A DNA stretch of 64,000 nucleotides from DATBLE01 sp963764565 (GCA_963764565.1 CAVXTD010000005.1:51985-115984); one strand, 5' to 3'; shown: positions 53,627 to 63,059, numbered from the stretch's first letter. Notes: generated from the sequence alone by a model not told the origin. Translations and numbers: made by a program.

Positions 53627-54425
53627 CGCGCGCCTTCCGTGCGGAGTGGTTGAAGCTCCGTCGTCCGGCGGTCATCTTCGGTGCCGGTGGTGCGTCGGTG
53701 CTCCTCGCAGCGCTGGCGACGGTCTTGAACTTCGCCGCGGCCAAGGCCCATGTCGGGCGCTCGCCGCTCAACAACCCGCCGCTTCTGAGCACGACCAGCG
53801 AGCTCGCGACCGCGAGCGGCGTCAGCCGCGGCTTCGTGATTGCCGCGGGATTCATCGGCATCCTCGTCTTCGTCCTCTTCACGGCCAGCATCGCCAGCGA
53901 GTTCTCGCAGGGCACTCTGCGCGCGCTCCTGACACGCCAGCCGCGACGGGCCCGGCTGATGATCGGCAAGTTCGCCGCGCTGATGACCGCGGCGGCGCTC
54001 GGCCTCGCCTTCGCCATGGCCGTATCGGTCGCGCTCTCGTTCGCCCTCGCCGCCATTCGCGGCATCTCGACCAGCGAACTGGCTCGGAGCGGCCGGCGCT
54101 CAAGCCGTCGGCCGCGCCTACGGCAACACGCTGCTCAGTCGTCGCCCTGTTTGCGATCCTCGGCACGGCGCTCGCGCTGATCGTCCGTTCGACCGTTCCC
54201 GCAGTCGCGCTCGGCGTCGCCTGGATGATGCCGCTCGAGCACATCGTGCAAGGCGTCTGGGCAGGCGCCGGCCGCTGGTTTCCCGGCCTCGTACTCGACG
54301 CGATCACCCGCAGCGGAACCACGGTGGCCCCCTACAGCCGCTCGTTGCTTCTTGGGCTTCTCTACGCAGGCGTCCTTGCCGTTGTCGGGGCGATCAGCTT
54401 CCTCCGACGCGACGTGACGACGTAG
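53623..54425 (+). CDS. ABC-2 type permease (one-base deletion)
   Basis: About 267 residues. Starts FRAEWLKLRRPAVIFGAGGASVLLAAL. Helices RGFVIAAGFIGILVFVLFTASIASEFSQGTLRALLTRQPRR and FAALMTAAALGLAFAMAVSVALSFAL. A frame slip near 54090 is repaired into GRAYGNTLLSVVALFAILGTALALIVRS and LLLGLLYAGVLAVVGAISFLRRDV. The 'SEFSQGTLRALLTRQPRR' cytoplasmic loop is the usual ABC-2 coupling region. Together with 52715 it forms an exporter under likely TetR control. Confidence 0.85.
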
Positions 54426-54535
54426 CCGGGCCGCCTGGACAACGCCGCGGTCAAGAGCAAGTAATAGTCGGACAAGCAGAAGGCAATGCAGGACATGCTG
54501 TTGATGGGGACGCTCGGGTCGTAGGCGGCCCTACC

Positions 54536-55084
54536 ATGAGCCGAGAACGGAGGTCTACGCGTTTGCCACGATTCGTCGGGCTGCTCCGAGGCATCAACGT
54601 GGGCGGCAAGAACAAGCTGCCGATGGGCGAGCTGAGGACGCTCTTCGAATCGCTCGGACACAGTGAGGTAAGCACTTTCATCCAGAGCGGCAACGTGATC
54701 TTCACGGGGAACGAGCCCGTCACGCCGAAGCAACTCGAGACAGCGATCGCGAGCAGGTTCGGGTTCGAGATCACGGTCGTGCTGCGGACGCCGACCGAGC
54801 TCGAGCGCGTCGTCAAGGGAAACCCGTTCCCGAGCGTCGACCCGTCCAAGCTGCATGTCGGCTTCATGGCTGAGAAGCCGCCGGGGGCGGCCGTGGCCAA
54901 ACTCGAACGCGAGCGCTTCCGACCAGACGGGTTCGCGATCCGCGGTGCCGAGCTCTACCTTCACCTCCCCAACGGGATGGCGCGGACGAAGCTGCCCGGG
55001 TACCTCGATCGGCAGCTCAAGATCCCGACCACGGTGCGCAACTGGAGCACCGTCAACAAACTGATCGAACTTTCCGGTTCGTGA
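54536..55084 (+). CDS. DUF1697-family protein
   Basis: 182 residues: RFVGLLRGINVGGKNKLPMGELRTLFESLGHSEVSTFIQSGNVIF, VVLRTPTELERVVKGNPFP, KLHVGFMAEKPP, GAELYLHLPNGMARTKLPGYLDRQL, TTVRNWSTVNKLIEL. All DUF1697 hallmarks are present. Cytosolic, function unknown. Convergent with the YdeI-like gene (3 bp gap). Confidence 0.9.
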   Translation: MSRERRSTRLPRFVGLLRGINVGGKNKLPMGELRTLFESLGHSEVSTFIQSGNVIFTGNEPVTPKQLETAIASRFGFEITVVLRTPTELERVVKGNPFPSVDPSKLHVGFMAEKPPGAAVAKLERERFRPDGFAIRGAELYLHLPNGMARTKLPGYLDRQLKIPTTVRNWSTVNKLIELSGS

Positions 55085-55087
55085 GCG

Positions 55088-55687
55088 TCAGTCGGGGAGC
55101 ACGCGCTTCTGGGGATGGAGCGTTTCCCCTCGCGCGAGCATGGCGACGAACTGCTCGATCCGGCGGAGCCGCGTCTCAGGTCGCTTGGCGGTCTCGATCC
55201 GGTACAGCACCGCGTAGCGGTTCTGGCTGCTGAGGATCTCGAACATCGCTTGCGCTTTCGGATCGGCTGCCAGTGCAGCGGCAAGGTCGGCCGGGACCTC
55301 GATGCTGGCCGAACCGGCATACGCGGCTTGCCAACGGCCATTGGCCCGTGCCCGCCCCACCTCGGCGGCACCGGCGCGACGCATCCGCCCCTCCGCGATC
55401 AGGCGTTCAGCGATGGCGACGTTGCGCTTCGACCAGGAGCTGCGCGGCCGCCGGCGAGTGAAGCGTTGCAGGTAGGTGGTTTCGTCGCGCCGCCGGACCT
55501 GGCCGTCGATCCACCCGTAGCAGAGTGCCTCTTCGAGCGCCTGTTCGTAGGTGAGGCTCGTTGGCTCGGTGGTCCCCTTCTTCGCGAGCACGAGCGCCAC
55601 CCCCGCCGAGTGCTCATGGTGTACGTCGAGCCAGGCCCTCCAAGCGGCCGTATCGGGCACGGTTAGCTCCGGTAGCTGCGCCGCCAC
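55088..55687 (-). CDS. YdeI/OmpD-associated-family protein
   Basis: 199 residues: TAWRAWLDVHHEHSAGVALVLAKKGT, LTYEQALEEALCYGWIDGQVRRRDETTYLQRFTRRRPRSSWSKRNVAIAERLI, then the C-terminal helical region FEILSSQNRYAVLYRIETAKRPETRLRRIEQFVAMLARGE. The EALCYGWIDGQ and FTPR..SxWSKxN motifs define this family, linked to stress or peptide resistance in some bacteria (family knowledge). Confidence 0.9.
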   Translation of the reverse strand: MAAQLPELTVPDTAAWRAWLDVHHEHSAGVALVLAKKGTTEPTSLTYEQALEEALCYGWIDGQVRRRDETTYLQRFTRRRPRSSWSKRNVAIAERLIAEGRMRRAGAAEVGRARANGRWQAAYAGSASIEVPADLAAALAADPKAQAMFEILSSQNRYAVLYRIETAKRPETRLRRIEQFVAMLARGETLHPQKRVLPD

Positions 55688-55754
55688 AATCCTAGTTTGC
55701 CGCCTCGAACTGACTAGCCGCGTGAGGGCACACGGCCTCGTCGAGGCGCCAGGC

Positions 55755-55880
55755 GACGACGCTCGGCCGCGATCAGGTTGTTGCGGAGCGGCGCCCGGTC
55801 GAAGCAGCAGTTGGCGGCCGAGCTGGGTTGTTCGCCGCAGACGCTGAGTAACTGGCTGCCGACGTGGTTGGAGTACCCGG
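55755..55880 (+). pseudogene. IS3-family OrfA (helix-turn-helix) scrap
   Basis: Reads AAIRLLRSGARSKQQLAAELGCSPQTLSNWL, the N-terminal helix-turn-helix of IS3/IS911 OrfA. It then loses coding character within 40 bases. No OrfB and no inverted repeats are visible, so this is an isolated fragment next to the YdeI-like gene. Confidence 0.6.
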
Positions 55881-55885
55881 ACGGG

Positions 55886-56631
55886 TCACGCCCTCAACGA
55901 CCGCTGAACAGAGCTCAGCGCTTTGATCACTGCATCTTCGCTTTCTGCGCGCGGGTCAAGGAAGTCGAATCCGTGTCGTCCGCCGGCGACGGTGATCACC
56001 TCGAGCGGACCAGCAGCCTGCATGACGAGATGATCAACCGTAGCCTGGATCTCTGGTTGTTCGTGTTCCACCTGTGTCACGACGAGAGAGACCGCCACGC
56101 TTTGGACGGGCGCGATGACCGGGTAGGTCAGGGCGACACACCTGAGCCATCGAGGTGGTGCCGAAAGCCAAGGCGATACGAGGAGTGCTCCTGCTGAGAA
56201 TGCCCAGAGCGCCAGGCGCTCTCGATCAACCACTTCGTGCTGCCGCACGCGTTCGACGAGCGCGCGAAGCGTCTCGCTAGGCAGTTCGCTCGCACCCCAG
56301 TCTTCGAACTCGAGGTTCACAACCACAGCGACGAGGCCTGACTGAGCCGCCAACTGGCCGTAGCCCTGGTAGACCGGCCAATCGCGCGGACGCGGCTCGT
56401 CAGCACCGACAGGGCCATGAACGAAGACGATGCACGGCGCCGGCTCGACGCTGAATGGTACGTAGAGATCGAAGTCGGCGAGCCGTTGCGGCTCAACTGC
56501 GGCGTCGACCGTGATGACGAACGGGTTGTCGTACGGTACGCGTAGACGCCGTGGCGCACCCGCTGGAACCTCGATCCGTCGCCCGAGGCGCCGGCCGCTA
56601 GCTCGCGCTCAGCAAGCTCGACACGACCCAA
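55886..56631 (-). CDS. Alpha/beta hydrolase, dienelactone-hydrolase-like (N-terminus frame uncertain)
   Basis: The body is clean: DNPFVITVDAAVEPQRLADFDLYVPFSVEPAPCIVFVHGPVG, then WPVYQGYGQLAAQSGLVAVVVNLEF, nucleophile motif LALWAFSAGALLVSPW (AxSxG instead of GxSxG), VALTYPVIAP, and a catalytic His in AGGRHGFDFLD. No start codon occurs in this frame before an upstream stop. The leader (ELAERELAAGAS) joins by a one-base shift near 56570. About 245 residues, probably a soluble esterase. Confidence 0.75.
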
Positions 56632-56750
56632 ACTACGCGGGATTACGAGTCCCGCCCGGTCGCGGGAATGTCAGTCCCTTCGGCTTTCTATCTTCGAAAA
56701 GTGTTGGAGAAACCCTCTCTGCGATGTGGTCGGCGGTCAGTGACCGTCGA

Positions 56751-57746
56751 CTACACGGGCACCGGGGCGTCCTCGCGGAGAAGCCCATCCGCTTTCAACT
56801 CGCTCCACAGGTCGGCAGGGATCGGCTCACGGTACAGCGCCGCACTTGTCTCGATTTGCTCTGCCGATCGGGCTCCTACGCACACGCTCACGACCGTCGG
56901 GTGCGCGAGTGGGAACGCGACTGCCGCCGCCGGCAGCGTCGTTCCGTTCCGCGCGCAGACTCCGGCGATCGCACGCGCCCGCTCGAGGATGTCCGCCGGC
57001 GCGTCCTCGTAGTTGTACTTGGCGTTCTCTCGGGGGTACGGGCGGGAAAGGAGACCGCTGTTGAAGACGCCCGCGGCGACGACCCCGACGTGGCGCTCCT
57101 CGCAGACGGGCAGGAGGTCGTCGAGGCTGTCCTGCTCGAGGAGCGTGTAGCGGCCTGCGAGCATCACCAGGTCGACGTCCGTCTCCCGTACGAGGTCGGC
57201 GAGCATCGCCGCCTGGTTCATTCCGGCGCCGACGGCACGCACGACCCCCTCTGCGCGCAGTTCGGCGAGCGCGGGGTAGCCAGTGTCGAGCACGTCTGCC
57301 CAGTGCTTGTCGGGGTCGTGGAGGTAGACGATGTCGACCCGATCGAGGCCGAGCCGTTCAAGGCTCTCCGTGAGCGAGCGGCGGATCCCGTCCCGGCTAA
57401 AGTCCCAAACGCGCCGGTGCGTGGCGGGCACGGCGTAGCCCTCTTCGTCCAACCCCGCGACGACCCGGACCGGCTCGAGCAGCCGCCCCACCTTCGACGA
57501 GAGCACGTACGCGTCCCGCGGACGCGGCGCGAGCGCGGCACCGAGGCGCCGTTCCGACAGGCCGAGCCCGTAGTGCGGGGCAGTGTCGAAGTAGCGAATC
57601 CCGAGATCCCAGGCGGCATCGACCGTCGCCTTCGCTTCGGCGTCGCTGACCTCGCGATACAGGTTGCCGAGCTGTGCGCAGCCGAGGGAGAGTTCGCTCA
57701 GGGCCGGGCTACCGTTCGAGAGCCGGCGTTGCGGAATTTGGCTCAC
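56751..57746 (-). CDS. Aldo/keto reductase, L-fucose/D-threo-aldose dehydrogenase type
   Basis: 331 residues. LSLGCAQLGNLYREVSDAEAKATVDAAWDLGIRYFDTAPHYGLGLSERRLG has the catalytic Asp and Tyr; Lys is in VLSSKVGRLL; His is in IVYLHDPDKHW. The strand order and DTAPHYGLGLSE match D-threo-aldose 1-dehydrogenases, which oxidise L-fucose, L-galactose or D-arabinose. It lies behind galK-galT, so it probably takes part in the same sugar regulon. Confidence 0.88.
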   Translation of the reverse strand: MSQIPQRRLSNGSPALSELSLGCAQLGNLYREVSDAEAKATVDAAWDLGIRYFDTAPHYGLGLSERRLGAALAPRPRDAYVLSSKVGRLLEPVRVVAGLDEEGYAVPATHRRVWDFSRDGIRRSLTESLERLGLDRVDIVYLHDPDKHWADVLDTGYPALAELRAEGVVRAVGAGMNQAAMLADLVRETDVDLVMLAGRYTLLEQDSLDDLLPVCEERHVGVVAAGVFNSGLLSRPYPRENAKYNYEDAPADILERARAIAGVCARNGTTLPAAAVAFPLAHPTVVSVCVGARSAEQIETSAALYREPIPADLWSELKADGLLREDAPVPV

Positions 57747-57760
57747 GATCAGCCCTGCCT

Positions 57761-58921
57761 CTACCTCTTCGTGGCCCGCGCGGCCCCGCGGGCCGGATGA
57801 ACCGGGCGTACCTTCGGCGGAGGGAGGCTGTCTGTCACGTAGGCGCGCGACACTGCGTCCGTGATGCGCTCTGCATCCGCGACGTCGGCGAGCGCCAGAA
57901 CCGAGCCCCCGAATCCACCGCCGATCATTCGGGCGCCGAGGGCGCCGGCCGCTTCCGCGGCCGCCGCTGTGAGATCGAGCTCCGCGCAGCTGACTTCGTA
58001 ATCGTCGCGCAACGAGGCATGGGACGCCGTGAGCAACGGGCCGACCTTGCGAAGCTGCCCCTGCTCCAACAGCTCGAGCGCCTCGAGGACGCGCTCATTT
58101 TCAGTCACAACATGTCGCAGACGTCGGCAGATCTCGGGATCGCCAAGCGTGGCGAGCGCGTCTGGGAGTTCGTGAACGCCGACCTCGCGGAGCACAGTGA
58201 CACCGAGCGCTGCAGCGGCCTCCTCACAGGTGCGTCTCCGTTCCGCATACGCGCTGGTGGCCAACTTGTGACGAACACCGGTCTCGATCAGCAGAAAGAC
58301 CGCGTCAGTCCCGGCCGGATCCAGGGGAACCTGCTTCATATCGAGGTCACGCGTGTCGATGAACAGTGCGTGCCGTTCCTGGCACAGCATCACGGCCAGT
58401 TGATCCATTACGCCGCACGGGACGCCGGGGAACTGGTGCTCCGCCTCCTGGCAGGCCAGCGCGAGCTCCACCGGCTGCAGGCCCAGCCCGTACAACTCGT
58501 CGAGCGCCCCAGCAACGGCGCACTGCAGGGCGGCTGAAGAGGAAAGGCCGCCGCCGAGTGGGAGCTGACCGTCCACGAGCAGGTCGACGCCGCGGACCTC
58601 GGCCCCGCCGGCCAGCAACCATGCCACCCCGAATGGATACGCCACCCACCGGCCTCGGCCCACGCCGGGGGCGAGCTGCCGGACCAGGGCCGTCCCAACG
58701 TCATCGGGCGCCTGAACGGATCTCGCAACGATACGACCGTCGCTCCGTGCAGCTGCAGCAACATGGACGTAGCTGTCGATCGCAAAGGGCAAGACGAAGC
58801 CGCCGTTGTAGTCGGTGTGCTCGCCGATCAGATTGACGCGGCCGGGCGCAGACCAGATGGTGTCGGGCGCACGACCGTTGAGTTCGTGGAATCGGCTCGC
58901 GACCTCATCGAGAGACGTCAC
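57761..58921 (-). CDS. galK: Galactokinase
   Basis: 386 residues, GHMP kinase. Signature APGRVNLIGEHTDYNGGFVLPFAID, ATP-binding LPLGGGLSSSAALQCAVAGAL, FPGVPCGVMDQLAV with the catalytic Asp, and the C-terminal GARMIGGGFGGSVLALA. It phosphorylates galactose for the Leloir pathway. Its start overlaps the galT stop by 4 bp, so the two are co-translated. Confidence 0.95.
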   Translation of the reverse strand: MTSLDEVASRFHELNGRAPDTIWSAPGRVNLIGEHTDYNGGFVLPFAIDSYVHVAAAARSDGRIVARSVQAPDDVGTALVRQLAPGVGRGRWVAYPFGVAWLLAGGAEVRGVDLLVDGQLPLGGGLSSSAALQCAVAGALDELYGLGLQPVELALACQEAEHQFPGVPCGVMDQLAVMLCQERHALFIDTRDLDMKQVPLDPAGTDAVFLLIETGVRHKLATSAYAERRRTCEEAAAALGVTVLREVGVHELPDALATLGDPEICRRLRHVVTENERVLEALELLEQGQLRKVGPLLTASHASLRDDYEVSCAELDLTAAAAEAAGALGARMIGGGFGGSVLALADVADAERITDAVSRAYVTDSLPPPKVRPVHPARGAARATKR

Positions 58922-60138
58922 AGCACAACCTCACGAAGCCTTCGGGCCGTCTCCTCGGGGGATCGGTCGTTGATGAATGCGCCCATTGCCGATTCGGAGC
59001 CTGCCAGGTACTTGATCTTGCCCGGCGCCCGGCGGATCGAGAAGAACTGAAGGTGTAGCTGGGCGAGATCGCGAGCCCGGCGCACCGGCGCCTGATGCCA
59101 CGCGGCGATGTACGGCATCTCAGCCCCGAACGAGGCTTCGACCCGCTTCAAGAGCTCGAGGTAGACCTCCCCAAACTCATCACGGGCTGCTTCGGTCAGG
59201 TCGCTGAAGTCGCGAGCGCGGCGATTCGGGTGGAGATGGATCTCGAGCGGCCAACGGGCGGCAAACGGTACGAAGGCCGTCCATTCGTCACGTGCGAGCA
59301 CGACCCTGTCGCCCGTTCGCACCTCGGCCTGGAGAAGGTCGACGAAGAGGTTCCGGCCAGTGCGCCGGTGGTATCCGGAAGCGCACGAAAGTACCTGCTC
59401 CGTGCGAGGGGTGACGAATGGGTAGGCATAGATTTGCCCGTGCGGGTGGCTCAACGTGACGCCGATCTCCTCCCCTCGGTTTTCGAAGCAGAACACTTGC
59501 TCGACAAAGGGCAAAGCCGCGAGTGCCGTTGACCGTTCGGTCCAGGCCTCGAGCACCATGCGCAGCCTGCCAGGGGGCAGTTCGGAAACGGCAGCTGTGT
59601 GGTCCGAGCTGAAGCAGATCACCTCGCAGCGACCGGCGGCGCGCTGCTCGCGGAACCATGCGAACGCATCCTCCGACTCATCCTCGGTCGGCCCAGCAAA
59701 CGCCGGGAACCGATTCTCGATCACGACGACGTCGTAATTGGACGCCGGGATCTCGGTCTGACGGCCGTCTCGCGACGGGCAAAGCGGGCACGCGTCCGCC
59801 GGCGGCAGATGGGTGCGGTCCTGACGGTGGCCCGCCACCGTGATCCACTCTCCGGTGAGCGGATCGCGCCGGATCGTCGGCTCAGATTCGAACCTCGGAA
59901 GCCGGCGGGGATCGACCGGAGGGGTGGTGGGCGCGGGAGATTCGTCGAAGTAGAAGATCTCGCGGCCGTCGGCCAGATACGCGGCGCGCGGCACAACACC
60001 CGTCCTGGCGCTGCTGGTCAGCCCGTTCGCGTGTTCGGGCTTCACCAACCTTGCAGCCAAAGCGGCAATCGCCTGCTTCTCGGCCCACGCATGCTCAGCC
60101 TTCGACTCGAAGACGGGTTCTGGACACTGTCCATGCAA
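58918..60138 (-). CDS. galT: Galactose-1-phosphate uridylyltransferase
   Basis: Up to 406 codons. RRDPLTGEWITVAGHRQDR; zinc site ACPLCPSRDG; VVVIENRFPAFAGP; active-site LSHPHGQIYAYPFVTPR with the nucleophilic His; WPLEIHLHPNRRARDF; IAAWHQAPVRRARDLAQLHLQFFSIRR. The longest frame starts at a weak TTG (60138). GTG at 60045 or 59994 gives the usual family start before YLADGREIFYFDE, so the first 31-48 codons may be leader. An 18-bp operator-like site lies at its 5' end. Confidence 0.93.
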   Translation of the reverse strand: MHGQCPEPVFESKAEHAWAEKQAIAALAARLVKPEHANGLTSSARTGVVPRAAYLADGREIFYFDESPAPTTPPVDPRRLPRFESEPTIRRDPLTGEWITVAGHRQDRTHLPPADACPLCPSRDGRQTEIPASNYDVVVIENRFPAFAGPTEDESEDAFAWFREQRAAGRCEVICFSSDHTAAVSELPPGRLRMVLEAWTERSTALAALPFVEQVFCFENRGEEIGVTLSHPHGQIYAYPFVTPRTEQVLSCASGYHRRTGRNLFVDLLQAEVRTGDRVVLARDEWTAFVPFAARWPLEIHLHPNRRARDFSDLTEAARDEFGEVYLELLKRVEASFGAEMPYIAAWHQAPVRRARDLAQLHLQFFSIRRAPGKIKYLAGSESAMGAFINDRSPEETARRLREVVL

Positions 60139-60152
60139 ACATCATATGTTCT
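60135..60152. promoter_or_regulatory. GntR operator site 1, galT/permease divergent promoter
   Basis: Read on the minus strand CAGAACATATGATGTTTG, containing the inverted repeat AACAT-ATG-ATGTT. The identical 18 bases precede the gntR gene at 61169-61186. Its position between divergent galT and the ABC permease allows joint control. Confidence 0.75.
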
Positions 60153-60157
60153 GACGA

Positions 60158-61030
60158 GTGGCTCCGATTGATCAGTGCTCGCCTCCCCAGGCGCGGTGGC
60201 AGCGGCCGGGTTACGCGAGGAGGGTGCTGCGTACGGTCGTGCTTCTCGTCTTCGCCGCCTTCTTCGCCGGTCCGATTGCATGGTTGATCCTCGCGCCGAC
60301 GAAGACCGGCTACGAGCTCGCGACGCGGCCGCCGTTCGCCTTCGGAAGCTTCCACACGGTCGCCGCGACGTGGCACGAGCTCGACTCGTTCAGCGACCAC
60401 ATCTACCGGCGCTGGCTGGAGAACTCGCTGCTGTACTCGTTCGGCGCCACTGGGCTCACTCTCGCAACCGCGCTCCCCGCAGGCTACGGCCTCGCGATCG
60501 GGCGGTTCCGCGGCCGGAAGCTTGTTCTCACCGCCACGATGGTCGCGATGCTCATGCCCGCGACGGCGCTTGCACTCCCGACCTTCCTCGAGCTGAACGC
60601 CATGCACCTGCTTGGAACCATGCTCTCGGTCGTGCTGCCCTTCGCGTTCTTCCCGTTCGCGGTCTACCTCGCGTACCTCCACTACTCGGCGTCCATTCCG
60701 GCCGAGCTGTTCGACGCGGCGCGGATCGACGGTTGCGGTGAGTGGCAGGTCTTCCACCGCGTTGCCCTCCCCCTGGCGAAGCCTGTCGTCGCGCTCGTCG
60801 TGTTCTTCGCCTTCGTGGCCGACTGGACGAACTTCTTTCTGCCGTACGTCGTGCTCGGCGATTCGCGCCAGTTTCCGGTACAGGTGGGGCTCAATGACAT
60901 ACTCCTCGGCGCACCGCGGCCAATGCTCGCGCTCGCCGCGCTGATCGCGGCGGTTCCGGTCGCCGTGGTCTTCGTACTGGTACAGCGGGCACTCGTCCGC
61001 GGGCTTGCCGCCGGCGCAATGACCGGCTGA
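60158..61030 (+). CDS. ABC sugar transporter permease, MalG type
   Basis: 290 residues from GTG 60158 (a later start near 60220 is possible). Six helices from VLRTVVLLVFAAFFAGPIAWLIL. The EAA loop is ELFDAARIDGCGEWQVFHRVALPLAKP, where it docks on the ATPase; the segment ENSLLYSFGATGLTLATALPAGYGLA is typical of MalG-like CUT1 permeases. The MalF partner and ATPase are not in the window. The binding protein may be the one at 63090. Starts 6 bp after the operator. Confidence 0.88.
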   Translation: MAPIDQCSPPQARWQRPGYARRVLRTVVLLVFAAFFAGPIAWLILAPTKTGYELATRPPFAFGSFHTVAATWHELDSFSDHIYRRWLENSLLYSFGATGLTLATALPAGYGLAIGRFRGRKLVLTATMVAMLMPATALALPTFLELNAMHLLGTMLSVVLPFAFFPFAVYLAYLHYSASIPAELFDAARIDGCGEWQVFHRVALPLAKPVVALVVFFAFVADWTNFFLPYVVLGDSRQFPVQVGLNDILLGAPRPMLALAALIAAVPVAVVFVLVQRALVRGLAAGAMTG

Positions 61031-61168
61031 GCACAGAAGAAGGGCCGGTGGAACGAAATGTCACGAGGCAAAGCCCCTGCGCCGGCCGAACCACGCGCTG
61101 CACGCACCCCAGGGAGAGCTCGCTCGTGCACAAGCCGGCGTTAGGCGGAGCGGTGGGCCGCATCCGAT

Positions 61169-61186
61169 CAGAACATATGATGTTTG
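61169..61186. promoter_or_regulatory. GntR operator site 2, autoregulatory
   Basis: CAGAACATATGATGTTTG ends directly at the gntR ATG (61187/61190). The same site lies in the galT/permease promoter. A repressor bound here would block transcription and initiation, a standard autoregulation layout. Confidence 0.75.
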
Positions 61187-61189
61187 ATG

Positions 61190-61951
61190 ATGAAAGGCGT
61201 CCGCACCCCGCCCGGCGTCTCGCTCGTCCTCGACGGGCCACGGTCGCGGCGGCCGGCGCGCCTCGGAGCGGTCGTGCTCGAGGAGCTCGCCCACCAGATC
61301 ATCGGCGGCGCATTGCCTGATGGGAGCGTGCTGCCGACGGAGCCGGCGCTCTGCGAGCAGTTCGGCTTCAGCCGCACCGTGATCCGCGAGGGGTTGAAGC
61401 TGCTCGAGGAGCGCGGCCTCGTGCGCGTCGAGCAGGGCCGTGGAACGACCGTCCAGCCGCGCACCGTCTGGAACATGCTCGACCCGCTCGTCATCCGGAT
61501 CGCCCTCGCGTACGACGACGACATGTCGCTGCTCGACAACCTGATCAGCGTGCGCCGAGTGCTCGAGCGGGAGATGGCACGGGCCGCGGCCGCCCGGATA
61601 ACCGAAGACGAACTCGCCTCGCTCGCCGACAACCTCGAGCAGATGGAGGGCTCCTACGACGACTACGACCGCTTCCGCGCCTTCGACCTGGCGTTCCACG
61701 CGGTCGTGATGAGGGCCTCCGGCAACGAGGTCGGGCTCACCGTCGTTCGGACAATCCACGCGCACGGGGGGATCACGCCCCTCCTGTCCTCCGGGGCGTC
61801 GCGCGCGGCACTCAAGCGCACGGCGCGTGAGCATCGCGCGATCTATGAGGCGCTGACCGCCCGCGACGGCGACCTTGCCGGCGAGCGGATCTCCGCCCAC
61901 ATCGCCTTGGCGTGGTCGGAGAGGAAGAGGACAGGTCTCTCTCACACTTGA
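61190..61951 (+). CDS. FadR/FCD-type GntR transcriptional regulator
   Basis: About 253 residues (MKGVRTPPGVSLVLDGPRS). Winged helix ELAHQIIGGALPDGSVLPTEPALCEQFGFSRTVIREGLKLLEERGLVRVEQGRGT. The FCD effector domain has RVLEREMARAAAARITEDELASLADNLEQME, FDLAFHAVVMRASGN and EHRAIYEALTARDGDLAGERISAHI (metal-binding Asp/His positions). Such regulators sense sugar acids (family knowledge). It lacks a ribosome-binding site because the operator abuts the start, suggesting a leaderless message. Confidence 0.9.
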   Translation: MKGVRTPPGVSLVLDGPRSRRPARLGAVVLEELAHQIIGGALPDGSVLPTEPALCEQFGFSRTVIREGLKLLEERGLVRVEQGRGTTVQPRTVWNMLDPLVIRIALAYDDDMSLLDNLISVRRVLEREMARAAAARITEDELASLADNLEQMEGSYDDYDRFRAFDLAFHAVVMRASGNEVGLTVVRTIHAHGGITPLLSSGASRAALKRTAREHRAIYEALTARDGDLAGERISAHIALAWSERKRTGLSHT

Positions 61952-61958
61952 CAACAGC

Positions 61959-61979
61959 TGATCATTCGTATGATGATCA
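61959..61979. promoter_or_regulatory. Possible third GntR site before the dehydratase gene
   Basis: ATCAT-TCGT-ATGAT (61961-61974), with flanking TGATC/GATCA symmetry. Shares TATGATG with sites 1 and 2 but has a one-base-longer centre. Lies between gntR and the dehydratase start. Confidence 0.45.
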
Positions 61980-61985
61980 CTCCGC

Positions 61986-63059
61986 GTGCAGATCGCGGCC
62001 GTTGATGTCGAGCTGATCCTCCTTCCTCCAGTGACCCCGCCGTTCGCCTGGCGGCGGGGTCTCCGGGGTTCCGCCAAGGCGCGCACGACTGCCGTCCTCC
62101 GGATCACGACCGAGGACGGGGCCGTCGGCGAGGCCTACCACGAGTGGAGCGGCGGCATGCTGGCGGACATCGTCGACCGGGTTCTTCGCGAAGAGCTCGT
62201 CGGCGAGCGGGCCGACCGCCGCGAGTGGCTGTGGCACCGGCTGTGGGAGCTCGACCGTACCGAGGAGTTCCCGATCTGGCTCTTCGGCGTCGTCGATGTC
62301 GCCCTGTGGGATCTCGAGGGGCGGGTGCTCGGCGTCCCGGTGCACCGCCTGCTCGGGACCTACCGCGAGTCGATCCCCGCCTACGCATCGACGGTGACGT
62401 TCTCCACCGTGGAGGAGTACCTCGACGTCGTCGACCAGTGCCTCGAGCTCGGGTTCCCGGCGATCAAGCTTCACGCCTGGGGCGACGCAAAAGCCGACGC
62501 CGACCTCTGCCAACGGCTCCGGGCCCACGTCGGCTCCGACGTCGACCTGATGTACGACGGGTCGGCGGCGTTCGACCTGCCGGACGCCGTCTACGTGGGC
62601 CACGCTCTCAGCGAGGCCGGCTACCGGTGGTACGAGGAGCCGATGCGTGAGTTCAGCGTGACGGCGTACCGCTGGCTCGCCGAGCGCGTCGACGTCCCGC
62701 TGCTCGTCGGCGAGACGTCCGACGGGAGCCATCTGAACACCGCCGACTTCATCGCGTCGGGTTGCGCGACCTACGTCCGGACGAGCGCAAACCACCGCGG
62801 TGGGATGACGGGCGCGATGCGGATCGCGCACCTCGCCGACTCGTTCCGGCTGCGTGCAGAGGTGCACGGACCGACCGAGTCGGCCGTGCATCTCTGCATG
62901 GCGATCCCGAACTGCACCTACTACGAGTCGCTCGTGACCTCCAACCCGGTCGTGCGAGAGCCGCGCGTCGGGCCGGACGGTCTCGTCCACGCCCCAACGA
63001 CCCCCGGCATCGCGCTTCCGGACTTCGTGCGCGAGGCGCGCGCCGGGGCGCACGCCTGA
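61986..63059 (+). CDS. Enolase-superfamily acid-sugar dehydratase (mandelate racemase group)
   Basis: 357 residues from GTG 61986. Capping domain then (beta/alpha)7 barrel. KxH motif in AIKLHAWGD. Metal ligands are Asp in DLMYDGSAAFD, Glu in WYEEPMREFS and Glu in LLVGETSDGSH. A catalytic-type His lies in AEVHGPTES. The order and spacing fit acid-sugar dehydratases of the mandelate racemase group, substrate not predictable (galactonate or fuconate would suit the neighbours). Probably makes a 2-keto-3-deoxy acid. Confidence 0.85.
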   Translation: MQIAAVDVELILLPPVTPPFAWRRGLRGSAKARTTAVLRITTEDGAVGEAYHEWSGGMLADIVDRVLREELVGERADRREWLWHRLWELDRTEEFPIWLFGVVDVALWDLEGRVLGVPVHRLLGTYRESIPAYASTVTFSTVEEYLDVVDQCLELGFPAIKLHAWGDAKADADLCQRLRAHVGSDVDLMYDGSAAFDLPDAVYVGHALSEAGYRWYEEPMREFSVTAYRWLAERVDVPLLVGETSDGSHLNTADFIASGCATYVRTSANHRGGMTGAMRIAHLADSFRLRAEVHGPTESAVHLCMAIPNCTYYESLVTSNPVVREPRVGPDGLVHAPTTPGIALPDFVREARAGAHA

